52,559 nucleotides of DNA from Pinguiococcus pyrenoidosus (Eukaryota; Sar; Pinguiophyceae; Pinguiochrysidales; Pinguiochrysidaceae). The stretch lies in the NCBI GenBank assembly GCA_019677205.1, contig JAAMXY010000296.1, positions 1 through 52,559 of the forward strand, read 5' to 3'. The notes under the pieces are model-generated. The model was given only the letters and a program-made list of their open reading frames with translations. It was not told the origin of the DNA and made no database searches. Shown one piece after another: positions 19,133 through 29,668 of this stretch; the stretch's first letter is position 1; each line of letters begins with the position of its first letter. A program made the position numbers and the translations under genes.

Positions 19133-22100
19133 ATGTTGGAGCTAGGTCTGAAAGACGCGCCGGAAGACGCGCCGATTCCATCCATGGATCACGTCGATCG
19201 AGGAAGCCTTGATCAATCACCACTGGGACAACCACGGGGCAGCCCGGCACCCTTTGTCGACGCGACAATCACCAATGGAAGTCGCGCGGAGTACGTGCTC
19301 TCCAAGATGGAAGACGGCACGTACTACGGACGGGGCGCCATCGCGATGCTGCGCTACTGCCCGGAGCCCATCAACCGCGTCGCCGTCATCGTCGAAGGTG
19401 AGCCTGGGCAGGGTGTGGTTCATGGGTTCGCTTCGGAGCTCCACGGGACACCGGACTGACCCGTGTCTGTGCCAGGATCCGAAACGGTTCACCTCGTGAA
19501 TCCGCCAGACGAAGAAGACGGTCCGCTGCGCATTTCGATGTCGATGAGGCACCACACGGCCTACAGGAAGCACCGAGTTCTCAGCATCACCGCGAGGGCA
19601 GGAGAGGTAGGCACGGCGAGACTCAGGCAGCCTGCGAAAGGAACTTCCAAGGAACCGCAACTCCTGCAACACCACAGGAACTCGTGATCACGAGCAGCTC
19701 AGTTGGTCCCATGGGCCCGCACTATGTCAACGTCTGGGACCTGCCGACGGAAGTTGAGCGCGCCTCCAGCGGGCAGTCGCTCCCCAGCCTCCTTGACCGC
19801 ATCGAGACGCAGATGCCACAAAACTCGCTCCACTACAGCGAGAGGTCGGGAAAGCTGTTCAGCGCCTGCGACAGGAGCGGCAAGCTCCTCGTTTGGAGCA
19901 GCCGGCCTCAGAAGATGAAAGCGGGTCCCATTGCGGAGCTGGAGCTGCACAGGTGAGACCAAGCAACCCCGCTCCACGGCATCAGCCACTTGGCAACTCA
20001 GCAGCTGATGGACGGACGCTGGAATCGCGGGTGAAGGTCGAGCATCGACGCGATCGTCGAATTGGATCGCTGGAGAAGCGACGACAACTTCCTTGCGCTT
20101 GGCTCGACGGACGGCACCATCGCGGTGTGGGACACTGCTGGCGTGCACCGTCCGGAAAGCTGCATCGTCGCCCGGGTCGCAGCCCACGCGAATGGCGTGC
20201 ATCTCCTGCGAGTCGCTCGATCCCCCAGGCAGATCGTCCTCTCCGTCGGCGTCCTGGGCGCCAAGTCGGGAAGATACTGCGAGTTCTTCGCATGGGCGGC
20301 TTGCAACGACGCTGGCGTCCGCGAGCCCATGCTCGGCCGTCTGGAGGGTCTGAGCGGCCAAATAACCGCCGTGGAGGCAGTCGACGTCGAGAGACACATC
20401 GTCGCGGCGGACGACTTCGGTTGGATCGCGTGCTTCGATTCCGCCACCTTTGAATCTCTCCAGTTGATAAGTCTCGCGAGCAACAAGCCTTCGACAGCAT
20501 CCCTTCCCAGTTCCACTTTGCATGCTGCGGCGTCTCGACAGGATGGGCCAGGCGGCGTCGGAGGTGTATGCGTCCTCGATGCGGTCGTCGACGACAGGGG
20601 CGGCACCGGTCTACCGAGAACTATGGTCTGTGCATGTGGCTCCGTGCTGAAGACGCTGCTGCTCAAGACGGTGCAGGAGCGGAGCCCGATCCTCCACGCC
20701 AGCTTCCATCGGCGCCGCAACGCCTTTGTGGTCGTGCAGCCCAGGAGGTGGTGTCTCTGGTCGGCGCGCGATGGACGCCTTCTGGCGCACCACTCAGCGG
20801 AGGAGGTGTTTCATCAGGAAGAAGCTGCCAGCACCTGGGACGCCACCGCGGAGATCGTCGCTGCCACAGCCGACGCCGACAGCTCGAGTATGGTGCTCGC
20901 CGACGAACGTGGAGACCTTCTTGTCGTTCACGTCTGGACGGGCAAGGTCATTCGGGTACTTCGGAGGTCACCAAGGCGCCGAGGCCGGCTCCCCAGCGCC
21001 CACGGCGTACTGGACGCGGTCCTTCTTCACGATCTCCAGCTGGCGGCGCACTGCGACGCCAGCGGCAACATTTGCGTCGTCGACCTCTCGGACACGGACG
21101 CTTCTCTTCTAAGGACTCGCGAGAACGCCGCGCGGGCGGAGCTCCGCTGCATCACTCTTCCAAAGGTCCGCGCGAGCAAGACAAACACGAAGGCCGGACT
21201 GAGAGGGCAGCGCCGGCGCGATTCCGAAGCGACACGATCACAGCGGCTATCGCCGGTTGCGCTCAGCCTGGAAGCTGCGCGGCGGACGTCGTTGATGCGA
21301 ACGACAGCGATGGTCCGTTCCCTGCTGCGGCCGTCGGAGGCTGCGCGAGCTTCCCACATGAAGCAAAGCGTGGAACAAGTGGTACCCGTGGCAGAGAGCT
21401 GCTACGAATGCTACCGAATTGCCGTGAGCGCCGCTCTCAACACCATCGCCGTCGCGAGTCAGAGCGGCGTCGACGACTATCATCTTCATGTCTTCGACTT
21501 CGAGATGGCGTTGCTGAAAGGAACCTGCGTGTTTCCTGGCGCCGACGCTGGCGAGACTGTCCAAGTGTGCTCCCTCGGCTTCGTCGAGGACTACAACATC
21601 TTGCTCGCCGGCACCGCCGCTGGGTGCCTGCTGCTCTACTCTCTGCCCAGCTGCACCTGTGTTCGTAGCCTCTCTCTTGAGGACTCGAACCAGCTCGGCG
21701 TACCATCGCGACTGCGAAGACGAAGCGAGAAGTCGGGACTCCAGCCTCTTTCTGCTGCCAACGCCCAGCAGCAGACGCTACCTGCAGCTGCCAAACTGCA
21801 GGGGTTCCAAGCCTCGACGTCGAGTTCTACGTCTTTCGTGTGCCTCGCGTGGTCCAGGAAGAGTCCCATGCGCAGCAAGAGTCCCATGCGCAGCAAGATG
21901 GCGACCGCCGACATCAGCATCGTGAGTGGAGATGATGCTGGCAACGCCTATGCCTGGGTGCTTGGCAAGGGACATCTCCATACTTGCGGTGCCTCGCAAG
22001 GCTCTAGAGATACCCTCCGCCGCGAGAACTTCAACCCGCGGAGGATGCTGAGGACCGAAGTCCACAGTGATCTCATCACTGTGTCCAGACGATCGGCCCG

Positions 22101-22692
22101 CCTGCGGCAGCCGCGGAACGTTCCGCAAAGCGCGGTAGAGCGAAAGTGGCATGCCGATGACGATGGCCTTACGAACATCATGGTTCTAGAATCGTCCCAA
22201 GTGATGACCGCGTCGCAAGCCGGGAGACTTCGCATCTGGGAAGGAGAGGTTCCCAGGCTAGTGGGCGAGATCGACATGACGCTGTGGAGGTGCTGGGGAT
22301 GGCCGTGCCTTTCGCCGGAAGCGCCGCCGGCGACTTCTGGCGGCGGCGACGACGACGACAAAGGCAAAGGCGATCAGACTGGTTGTTCGGAAGATGGGGA
22401 GCGCACCTCAGCCGGTGAAGACGCGCGTTCGTCAACAAAGGATGACGCGGATGCGATGGTTTCGGAGGAAAGGGGTACCTCTCTTCTCTTGCGTCAGGCG
22501 GCGCTGCAACGGCGAGGAGAAGTCGGGTGGGACATGATGGTGCACAACCTGGACAAATTCCAGCTGCTTTTGAAGGAGCAGGCGGCTTTAAGGGCAGATG
22601 AGAAGGCAGCGAAGCTTGCGGGGCGCAGAACCGCAACCCCATTGAAAGGTGCAGTCTCCAGAGGACCGGCAAGAGAAGCGAGCGGGACATAA
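19133..22692 (+). CDS. Large WD40-repeat protein (4 exons)
   Basis: Exons 19133-19397, 19476-19606, 19678-19952 and about 20037/20043-22692. The first three junctions are fixed by phase (GAA-G/GA-TCC; GAG/GAA; CAC-AG). The last acceptor is either GTGAAG at 20036 or GTCGAG at 20042, a two-codon difference. The product is about 1,110 residues. WD40-type strands are clear (GPHYVNVWDLP, SGKLLVWSS, LALGSTDGTIAVWD, GRLRIWEGE), enough for at least one propeller and probably two, separated by charged inserts. The C terminus is a predicted helix rich in Leu, Gln and Glu. A ciliary WDR49/WDR64-like role is possible because its divergent partner is FAM227, but I cannot assign an orthologue. Confidence 0.75.
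21862..21897 (+). repeat. In-frame 18-bp direct repeat in the WD40 gene
   Basis: Two exact copies of AAGAGTCCCATGCGCAGC encode consecutive KSPMRS units, a local duplication in a probable surface loop. Confidence 0.8.
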
Positions 22693-22752
22693 CACTTCCC
22701 TTGCGCTCGCTCAGGCAAACGATGGCGGTGTGCTGATCCAGTTATCCACAAG

Positions 22753-23152
22753 ATGCCCGGCCGATCGCAAGAAAGCTGCGCTCGAAGAGTGCACAATTCG
22801 CTGGACCTGCTCGGACAGCAGGAGAGACCGCAGCTAGTGTCTTTCCCGGAGGGTGGTGTTGCGCACTTCTTCGAGGTAAAAGGCTAGGGGGAAAAGCAGA
22901 AAATCTTCGACCTGGTTCCATTTCGAAGGAAGGGCGTAATCTACTGTACCCGACACGCCTCCTTCTCGTCCGCAGGTGGATTCGTCACCGAGCGTCAAGG
23001 CGCAAGACAGCATCCAGGAAGCCTACGAGAAGTACCCAGATCACCGTCCGAGCTTGGACGCCCTGTCCAGCACTCGTCGCGCTCGATCGAGCAGAAAGCG
23101 CCGGGACATCCAGACGCGAACCATCAACGCGTTGATGCACATGGGCTTCTGA
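22753..23152 (+). CDS. Small basic protein of unknown function (2 exons)
   Basis: Exons 22753-22875 and 22976-23152 join in phase 0 (TTC TTC GAG / GTG GAT TCG) to a 99-residue protein. The intron is 100 bases, starts GTAAAA, contains stop codons and ends in a pyrimidine-rich CCTTCTCGTCCGCAG. The middle is helical and charged (around SIQEAYEKYPDHRPSLDAL), then a basic cluster RRARSSRKRRD, and the end is INALMHMGF. I do not recognise it. The frame stays open for 20 further codons after the TGA. It could instead be extra 3' exons of the WD40 gene, but that gene has its own TAA at 22690-22692. Confidence 0.5.
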
Positions 23153-23247
23153 CTGACAGATGCGATCGAGAGGGCCATCGCGAAGGTGCTCGACATCGCT
23201 GCACGTGCAATCTAGGGCTGCCCGCCTCCCCCAGTCCGACAAATGTA

Positions 23248-24698
23248 CTACGAGGCTGCTGGGAAGAGCCGCTGAGCGGCATGGGCGTTCACGTAGCCCA
23301 TCGGAGGAGAGGGGAGTTCGGGCATATCCTTGGGCATCTTGACCCTCCTACCCGGGCTGGGACCCCCCGTCCAGTTCGCCACCGCTTTCTTCAAGCCGGG
23401 CGCCGTCCATTTCAGGGACTGCGGAGCCTGCGCTCTCCCAGAGCTTCGCGCATCGGCGATTGGTTGGTACGGCGCTGGCGCTCCAGCAGAGGCAGGTCGA
23501 TCCTTCGGCACGGCCGCGAGCGCCATCTGCGACTCGAGACGGGCGCAGTAGGATCCAAGCTTGACCAGATCGCACAGCGCATACTGCTGCTGCATCCGGG
23601 CAATCGTCTGCCTGGATTCCGCGACGGCGGCTTGAAGCTCGGCAATCTGCGCCTCCATCTGCTGGATCTTCGCCGCGTTGGCTTCGGACTGCGCGCTGTC
23701 GCCGGCATGGTGGCCGGCACGGTCGTCGGCAAGGGGAAGGGTGGCAGTGGCGCCGCACTCGGCGTCGGCATTCTCTCCGGCCCTCCTTCGGCTGGCGTCG
23801 AAGGACTCTAGAGCTTCAAACGCGTCCAGCAAGTTCCCCTCGGCAACCGCCCTCGCGGTGTTCGCGGTGTTGAAGAACGCGATGGCGTCCTGGACCTCGG
23901 CATGGTTCTCATCGATGATGCCGGCCAGCGTCTCGCTGCCCTGCACGTACTCCTCCCTCAGGGCGTCAACCGCATTTCGGACTCCCTGCACGCGGTTCTC
24001 GTACTTCGCCAGGGTCTTCGCGACGCCGTGCTTGAGCGCCTGCATCTGCCGAAACACGTCGTCGCGGAGCTCCGCGTGCTCTTCCCTCCGCTGCTCCTGG
24101 CCCTCGGCCACGCTGCGCCACAGCCCGGCGAGCTCGTTGGCGATCGAGCTGCGAGCGACCTTCCAGCTCCGATCGTCCGAGCGGAGTCTCTCATCGGTCT
24201 TCGCCTTCGCCTGCGCCTTCGCCTTCGCCTTGGCTTTCGAGGCGAAGGGCCGCAGCGACGCGGGGCGCTGCACGTGCTCCTCCGGCGGCAGCAGCGACGA
24301 CGTGTCGTAGTCTTTCCTGCACGACACGTCGTCCTCGCTGTTGGCCACGGTGTCCGGCGTCCGGGCGCGAGAGGACCAGCGCGTGGCCTTGGAGGTATCG
24401 AAGGGCTCCTGGAACGTGGGCGCCTCCGAGTCCGTGTGGTGGTGGTGGTGGTACTCCGGCACGGCTACGCTGTTCCTCCTCCTCGTTGTTGGCTTGGCGA
24501 CGACCTCGCGGGGCCGCCGCTCCACGAGGGACGCCCGNNNNNNNNNNNNNNNNNNNNNNNNNNNNNNNNNNNNNNNNNNNNNNNNNNNNNNNNNNNNNNN
24601 NNNNNNNNNNNNNNNCGCGTCGGCGGCTGCGCGTTGCTAGTGTGCAGCCAATACTCCTCGCTGGCGTTGGGGTTGGGCGCCAGGGCCGGAGCGAGCAT
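23248..24698 (-). CDS. Coiled-coil protein of unknown function (interrupted by an assembly gap)
   Basis: The 3' part is a clean 425-codon frame ending at 23248. The likely start is the ATG at 24698, which begins MLAPALAPNPNASEE and runs into the gap of undetermined bases at 24539-24615. The frames on the two sides differ by one, so the true gap length or a hidden intron is unresolved. Visible features are a His run (EYHHHHHTD), a Lys/Ala run (KAKAKAKAQAKAK), a long helical region with two coiled-coil stretches (WRSVAEGQEQRREEHAEL onward, and KIQQMEAQIAELQAAVAES), and a basic Pro-rich C terminus. No enzyme motif is present. It is divergent from the gene at 24908, only 209 bases between start codons. 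Confidence 0.65.
24539..24615. other. Assembly gap within the coiled-coil gene
   Basis: About 77 undetermined bases near the 5' end of the minus-strand coiled-coil gene. Reading frames on the two sides do not match at this nominal length. Confidence 0.95.
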
Positions 24699-24907
24699 CG
24701 GGCGTGTCGCGACGAGAGCTGCGGCGCTTGTGGCACGTGAAACGGTTCGGCCTCTCGACCAATCATGGTGCGGGGTTTGAGTTTTCAAACCTGAGGGGAG
24801 GCCCCCGATTGGTTGGTTTGAAGGAAAATCCCCTATTCCGCCATAGGCGACCTTGCAGGAGACAGTCTCTCCGGCAGTTCCGCCGCGGCCGCTGGTGCGT
24901 CGCCACG
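24699..24907. promoter_or_regulatory. Compact divergent promoter with facing CCAAT boxes
   Basis: CCAAT at 24759-24763 and ATTGG at 24808-24812, in opposite orientation. Between them lies the inverted repeat GGTTTGAG-TTTTCAAACC (about 24775-24791). The whole divergent promoter fits in 209 bases. Confidence 0.55.
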
Positions 24908-25870
24908 ATGTCGGCCTCTGGCTCCGCCATCTTCGTGGAGTACCTGAGGAAGTGCGTGGCCGAGCAGAGGCTGGACGCGGCGCAGGTGGAGGCGTTGGAG
25001 AAGCAGATCTCCAACGATGGCAAGGTGCAGCTGGAGTGGGTTGTGGACGTTGCGGACGCGCAGGGCCTATGGAACATCGGCACTGCGTACGCGTACAGCG
25101 TGGAGAAGCGGCAGCTGTCGGTGGCCATTCCGGATGCGCTGAACCCGCAGTGGAGCGGCGTGATTCGGGTGGAGCCCAAGGGACTGCGCCTGCTGGAGAA
25201 CGTGGACGGATCGCCGGCCTCACGGGCGCTGTTCCAGGCGCTGCTGCTGGCCAGCGAGGTCAAGGTCAATTGGACCATTGCTTTCGACGACCCGGACAAG
25301 GGAGCGCAGGAGGCGCCCGTGGATTTGGTCCGCCGACTCAACAACACGCTGCTGCTGCCGCAGGACCGGGAGTTCGATCCCTCGGCCCAGGCGGCAACAT
25401 TTGTGGGCTTCCAGGGCCGACCAGAGAGACCGGCGCTCCTCCTGGACATGCTCGAGAGCGGCCTGCTCGGCGCCGGTCCCGAGAAGCACGCGCTGGAGCA
25501 GACGCTGAAGGACTGGATCATGCTGGATACGTGGCAGAGTCCGATCGAGGTCCTTCGGCGGAACGTGCTGGAGGCGCTCGACTTTGTCGAGGATCTCCGC
25601 GCGGAGGACCAGCGAACGACTTCGCGGACCCATGATCTGATCGGCAGAGACTTCACCTCCGTGCTTCTGCGCAAGGACGGTGACGACGCCGCAGCAGATG
25701 GCGTGCTCGCCATGCAGCACGCCGAGCGCGTGGACAGCACCAAAAATCTCCGGGAAGAGCAGATCGCCGTCGACGTGGAGTATGCAAAAGAAATCCACGG
25801 CGCGGTGGCCAATGCGCTTACAAAGATCAAGAAGGCGGACGCCGAGAAGAGCAACGCTTGGACATCATGA
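24908..25870 (+). CDS. Unknown 320-residue protein
   Basis: Single exon from the ATG at 24908 (CGCCACGATGTCG). It is a soluble, largely helical, acidic protein with no signal peptide or membrane segment. The N-terminal part (AIFVEYLRKCVAEQRLDAAQ) looks like a helical hairpin. The middle carries beta-type segments (GVIRVEPKGLRLLENV, VKVNWTIAFDDP). The C-terminal third is Lys/Glu/Asp-rich helix. I do not recognise a family. The TGA at 25868-25870 is followed at once by tandem repeats, then by the convergent TSR3 gene. Confidence 0.75.
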   Translation: MSASGSAIFVEYLRKCVAEQRLDAAQVEALEKQISNDGKVQLEWVVDVADAQGLWNIGTAYAYSVEKRQLSVAIPDALNPQWSGVIRVEPKGLRLLENVDGSPASRALFQALLLASEVKVNWTIAFDDPDKGAQEAPVDLVRRLNNTLLLPQDREFDPSAQAATFVGFQGRPERPALLLDMLESGLLGAGPEKHALEQTLKDWIMLDTWQSPIEVLRRNVLEALDFVEDLRAEDQRTTSRTHDLIGRDFTSVLLRKDGDDAAADGVLAMQHAERVDSTKNLREEQIAVDVEYAKEIHGAVANALTKIKKADAEKSNAWTS

Positions 25871-25978
25871 GCGTGGATTTCATGAGCGTGGATTTCATGA
25901 GCGTGGAGAGCTGAGTTGGAGAACGGAGTTGGAGAACGGAGTTGGAGAACGGAGTTGGAGAACGGTGTCGGAGAACGG
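25866..25978 (+). repeat. Two tandem repeats back to back at a convergent junction
   Basis: First, about three copies of a 17-bp unit CATGAGCGTGGATTT starting at the stop codon. Then about five copies of the 13-bp unit GGAGTTGGAGAAC (last ones degenerate) up to the TSR3 stop at 25986. Both arrays lie between the two stop codons. Confidence 0.85.
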
Positions 25979-25985
25979 AGTGGGA

Positions 25986-26918
25986 TCACTCGTGGTGTGC
26001 AACCTTCGCCTCCTCCTCTGCCATAGCTGCCTTCACGTCGAGGTTCGCCGCCTCCTCTGTCATAGGCGCCTCCATTTCGAGCTTCGCCGCCTCCTCTGTC
26101 ATAGGCGCCTCCATTTCGAGCTTCGCCTCCTCCTCTGTCATAGGCGCCTCCACGTCGAGGTTCGCACCCTCCTCCTCTGTCATTGCTGCCTTCACGTCGA
26201 GGTCCCACTTGTCTAGCAGCCCCGCCAGCACGTCAAGTCCCATTTCTTGCTCGGCCTGTGCGGGCGGCTGCTCGCTATCGTCGTTGTCGTCCAAGAACAC
26301 CACATCCAGATCCCGTGGCCCGCGCTGCACCATGAACTCGTTGCCGTCATCAAGCTCCCCATTCGCACACGCCTCCAGATATGCGTCCTGCGCCTGCACC
26401 ACTTCCTCCGCGGACTCGCAGGCGGCGTAGCGGGCCAGCAGCTCCGCGTTGATCTTCAAGAACTCGCGGCCCCAGCCGAAGCGATCCAGCAGATTTTCCG
26501 CCAGCTCCTGGTGTCCCACAATGACGAGCGTCGCCGCGAGCGCTTCTGCGCAGGACAGCTTGCTCGGGCGGCCGTAGTTGACCGGATTCGCCGCGACGAG
26601 GAAGGGCAGGAGCCGATGATGGCCGCTTCGCAGGCGCCGGAAGGGCACATCGTCGAGGCGGTTCCAGCTGCAGTCAATCACACTGATGCCCAAGGTATCG
26701 ACAAGGCCTCTATCTGCAGGAGAGACGATCAGCTTGCCCAGGGGGCTGAGGACAAGGCCCTGGAACTTGGCCGTCAGCGGCATGTTCCTCAGCAGGCCGA
26801 AGCGCTCCAAGCGGCGGCCTGTGCAGCGCTTGGCGTCGCACTGGGCAAAGTCCCACATGCGCAACTTGACTGGAAAATTCGGCCGGGGGGCTCCAGCGCC
26901 CTTCTTACGTCGGCCCAT
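25986..26918 (-). CDS. TSR3: 18S rRNA aminocarboxypropyltransferase TSR3
   Basis: 310 residues, single exon. TSR3 transfers the aminocarboxypropyl group of S-adenosylmethionine to a hypermodified pseudouridine in 18S rRNA during late small-subunit maturation. Diagnostic stretches are RMWDFAQCDAKRCTGRRLER (about 20-39), KFQGLVLSP, SPADR, VIDCSWNRLDDVPF and RLLPFLVAANPVNYGRPSKL. The catalytic region ends near residue 190. The tail is unusual: after an acidic linker come five tandem 13-14-residue units (residues about 240-305) of the type LDVEAPMTEEEAK / LEMEAPMTEEAAK. Charged tails are common in this family, but this clean repeat array looks recently expanded. Confidence 0.93.
   Translation of the reverse strand: MGRRKKGAGAPRPNFPVKLRMWDFAQCDAKRCTGRRLERFGLLRNMPLTAKFQGLVLSPLGKLIVSPADRGLVDTLGISVIDCSWNRLDDVPFRRLRSGHHRLLPFLVAANPVNYGRPSKLSCAEALAATLVIVGHQELAENLLDRFGWGREFLKINAELLARYAACESAEEVVQAQDAYLEACANGELDDGNEFMVQRGPRDLDVVFLDDNDDSEQPPAQAEQEMGLDVLAGLLDKWDLDVKAAMTEEEGANLDVEAPMTEEEAKLEMEAPMTEEAAKLEMEAPMTEEAANLDVKAAMAEEEAKVAHHE
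26018..26200 (-). repeat. Coding 39-bp tandem repeat in the TSR3 tail
   Basis: Five copies of a roughly 39-base unit (core CCTCTGTCATAGGCGCCTCC on the plus strand) keep the reading frame and encode five acidic heptad-like units. Confidence 0.9.
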
Positions 26919-27392
26919 CGGGCTTGTGGCCCTTTCTGGAACAAATGAAGGGGAGAGATCAGCGATGAGACTTCCCTGGAGTAGGGTACTTGAAGCCTAC
27001 TCCAAAGGTACTCAGGTGGAGTAGCAGCCAAATGAATCTGCCTTCTTGTTTTCGACGTTCGACTTCCGACTTCCGATTATCCTTCCAATGTTGCTAATAA
27101 CATTCCAGTCCGTCCAATAATCAGTCATGTCGCGTGCTCACCGTTCACCGTCCCAGTTCCTTTCTCTAGCTTCCCCTTCCCTTCATCAAGATAAGAGTAT
27201 CACAATCCTCGTCTGGACCCAATCCCTTGCCTCAACGCCACAGCTTTCCTCCTCCAATCCACCCATATCACGTGCGCATAAGAAATCCAAAGTTGTGGAG
27301 AACATCTTTGAACGCCACAACGCCACAAGAACTGCTTCTTGCGGCCTCAACCCAGATTTGCGCGACGACGCCGCTGACCTCTCCCTCGCACC
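26919..27392. promoter_or_regulatory. Divergent intergenic region, TSR3 / monooxygenase
   Basis: 474 bases between divergent start codons, with the paired CCAAT boxes at 27085-27118. No additional gene is visible. Confidence 0.5.
27085..27118 (+). promoter_or_regulatory. Paired CCAAT boxes, 29 bp start to start
   Basis: CCAAT at 27085-27089 and 27114-27118 on the plus strand, about 170-200 bases from the TSR3 start codon and about 275-310 bases from the monooxygenase start. The spacing matches the pairs at 18650 and 39741. Confidence 0.6.
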
Positions 27393-29120
27393 ATGGAGGA
27401 GAGCAAGGCGCAGCCCAAGCGACGCACCGTGGGCGTCATCGGCGCCGGCATCAGCGGCCTCGTGACGGCCAAGGAGCTGAAGGATGTGGGCGTGGAGTGC
27501 GAGGTGTTCGAGATGATGCCCATGCTGGGCGGCGCCTTTGCGCACTACGGCTGGAAGGAAGGGAAGCTCACGTCGTCCTCGTCGTTCACGTGGTTCAGCG
27601 ATTTTCCCATGGAGAATCGCCAGGAATTCCTCTCGTGGCCCCGTTGGCTGGATTACCTGCAGAGATACGTCGACCACAACGGCATCCAAGACGCCTTTCA
27701 CTTCAACTGCAAGGTCCTGAGCGTCGAGAAGAGCAGCGCGGGCGGCTGGGACTTCACTGTGCACCGGAAGAACTGGTCCAACGGCGCGTGGCAGCATCCG
27801 AGCCAGGTGGACGTGACGGAGGAGGTCTTCACCAAGCACTTCGATGTGGTGGTGGCCGGGACGGGCCTCCACAACCTGCCGAACATGCCGGACTTCCCCG
27901 GCGTCGATAGCTTCAAGAAGGCCGGGGGAGAGGTCATCCACTCCAGCGACTTCCAGGACGCGTCCGCTTTCAAGAGCAAGCGCGTGTTGGTCGTGGGTGC
28001 CGGCGAGTCCGCCGCCGACATCACCTGGCTCACCTCGCAGCACGCCAGCCACGTCGGCGTCAGCATGCGCAGCCCGCCGGGCACGATGTTCCCGCACTGG
28101 ATCAAGGGCTACAGCGCGGACGTCCGCGACAACCGACTCATCTACAGCCTGCCGCGGGCGACCTGGCCGCTGGTCCTCTTCGCGCATAGAAACTTTTACT
28201 ACAACGTCGCGAAGGACAAGGCAGAGGCGGAGCGGGCCGACGAGTTTCGGCTGGCTGCCGACATGAACTACGGCGCGCAGAACTGCATCTTCACCATCAA
28301 CGCGTGCAAGTCCTTCGGCATCGTCAAGGCGGTGACCCGCAACGGCGCGACGATGCACACGGGCATCGAGAACATCCAAGGCCGCACCGTGTACTTTACG
28401 GACGGCACGAAGTACGAGGACTGCGACAGCATCATTGCGGCGACCGGCTTCCGAGCCAAGATCCCCGCGATCTCGGACCAGAACATTGCCAACTTCTTCA
28501 CCGACCCGCGGAGCCTGTGGAAGAACATGGTCTGCCCCGAGGTGGACGACTTCTTCGCCATCGGCTTCTGCCGCCCGCACCAGATCAACTTGATCACGTG
28601 CTGCGAGATGCAAGCGCGTGCCGCGGCGCAGATCATCGCCGGGAACAAGGCCCTTCCCCCGAAGGAGCAGATGTATGACGAGATTGAGGCGTGGAAAGCG
28701 CACATGGGCGCCACCTTCTCTCGCGGCTACCGGGCGCTCGTCGACTTCATCCCCTTCATCGACGGCATTGCGGAATATATCGGATGCGCGCCGAACCTGG
28801 CCTACTACATGGTCACCGACCCGCTCATGTGGGTGCACATGACCTTCGCTCCCATCCAGCCGTCGCAGTACCGCCTGTCCGGGCCCGGCGCCAGCTACGC
28901 CCAAGCCCGCGCGACGATCATGAAGAGCCCGTACTACAAGGACGTCGGCAACCGCCTCTTCCGAGACGCCATGGTGGTGCTCATCGCACTGTGGGCTGCG
29001 ATCATGGGCCTCCTGGGCTTCCAGAAGTGGAACCTCGTGGGCAAGATGCGACAACCGTTCCAGATCGCCGCTTGCGCCTTGGTCGCGGCGAGCCTTTACG
29101 CGCTCGCCGTCGCCGCGTAG
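27393..29120 (+). CDS. Flavin-containing monooxygenase (FMO-like)
   Basis: 575 residues, single exon, start in CACCATGGAG. The FAD-binding GAGISG is at 17-22 and the NADPH-binding GAGESAAD at 202-209. The FMO signature region FPG...GGEVIHSSDF (168-187) fits the FxGxxxHxxx(Y/F) motif, and an ATG(F) motif follows (SIIAATGFRAKIP, about 355). FMOs add oxygen to nitrogen, sulfur or carbon of small molecules; the substrate cannot be inferred. The last 60 residues hold two hydrophobic helices (MVVLIALWAAIMGLLGF and IAACALVAASLYALAVAA), as in membrane-anchored FMOs, so it is probably tail-anchored in the ER. Confidence 0.9.
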   Translation: MEESKAQPKRRTVGVIGAGISGLVTAKELKDVGVECEVFEMMPMLGGAFAHYGWKEGKLTSSSSFTWFSDFPMENRQEFLSWPRWLDYLQRYVDHNGIQDAFHFNCKVLSVEKSSAGGWDFTVHRKNWSNGAWQHPSQVDVTEEVFTKHFDVVVAGTGLHNLPNMPDFPGVDSFKKAGGEVIHSSDFQDASAFKSKRVLVVGAGESAADITWLTSQHASHVGVSMRSPPGTMFPHWIKGYSADVRDNRLIYSLPRATWPLVLFAHRNFYYNVAKDKAEAERADEFRLAADMNYGAQNCIFTINACKSFGIVKAVTRNGATMHTGIENIQGRTVYFTDGTKYEDCDSIIAATGFRAKIPAISDQNIANFFTDPRSLWKNMVCPEVDDFFAIGFCRPHQINLITCCEMQARAAAQIIAGNKALPPKEQMYDEIEAWKAHMGATFSRGYRALVDFIPFIDGIAEYIGCAPNLAYYMVTDPLMWVHMTFAPIQPSQYRLSGPGASYAQARATIMKSPYYKDVGNRLFRDAMVVLIALWAAIMGLLGFQKWNLVGKMRQPFQIAACALVAASLYALAVAA

Positions 29121-29668
29121 TGGGCCGTCTCTCGCCGATCCTCTGGACACGTGTAAGAAGCTAGGCGCAACCGCGACATGCGACCATCAAAAAAAATCGG
29201 GTCAAGCGGCTTGGGCGTCGCGCGCCAAGTCCATTTTCTTCGTGCAGGGTCCGAGTGCAAGGCCGAGTGTCTCAGACTCTCTCAAGTGTAGTTCGTCGTC
29301 GACAAGCCCTTGGACCAGCCGCATGGATTTTAAACATGATGCGCTTATTGTAGGCGCCCAAGCTTTCCTCTTCACGTCGGCCTTCGCATCACCTTCCGCT
29401 CCTCACCCCCCGTGCGGTCCCCCCTTGCTCGCCCCAGGCTGCTAGCACAGCACACGCCGACAAAGAAGAACGTTCGTTCATCTTCCGGCATACCCATTGC
29501 TCGCGGCCAGGCTTGTCCGTCTCTAGGTCACCTCACAGAGACGACGCGAAGGAGAGCGCCTCGCAACCACCCATCAGCTGACCACTCTCATCGATCAGCT
29601 GATCCGCCGTGGACGGCGCTCTCAACGCCGGAGAAGCGCGCCTCCTGCACACGCGCTGGGCGCCGAGG
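29121..29668. other. Intergenic region between two same-strand genes
   Basis: 548 bases between FMO and SmB, one of only two tandem junctions in the window. It holds the FMO 3' end and the SmB promoter. It has a GATCAGCTGATC-like palindrome near 29592 but no CCAAT pair that I can see. Confidence 0.5.

Noticed and set aside
23150-23152. TGA as selenocysteine in the small gene
   Set aside because: No Cys-like context or redox motif around it, and I could not find a SECIS-type hairpin. Kept only as a possible readthrough or error.
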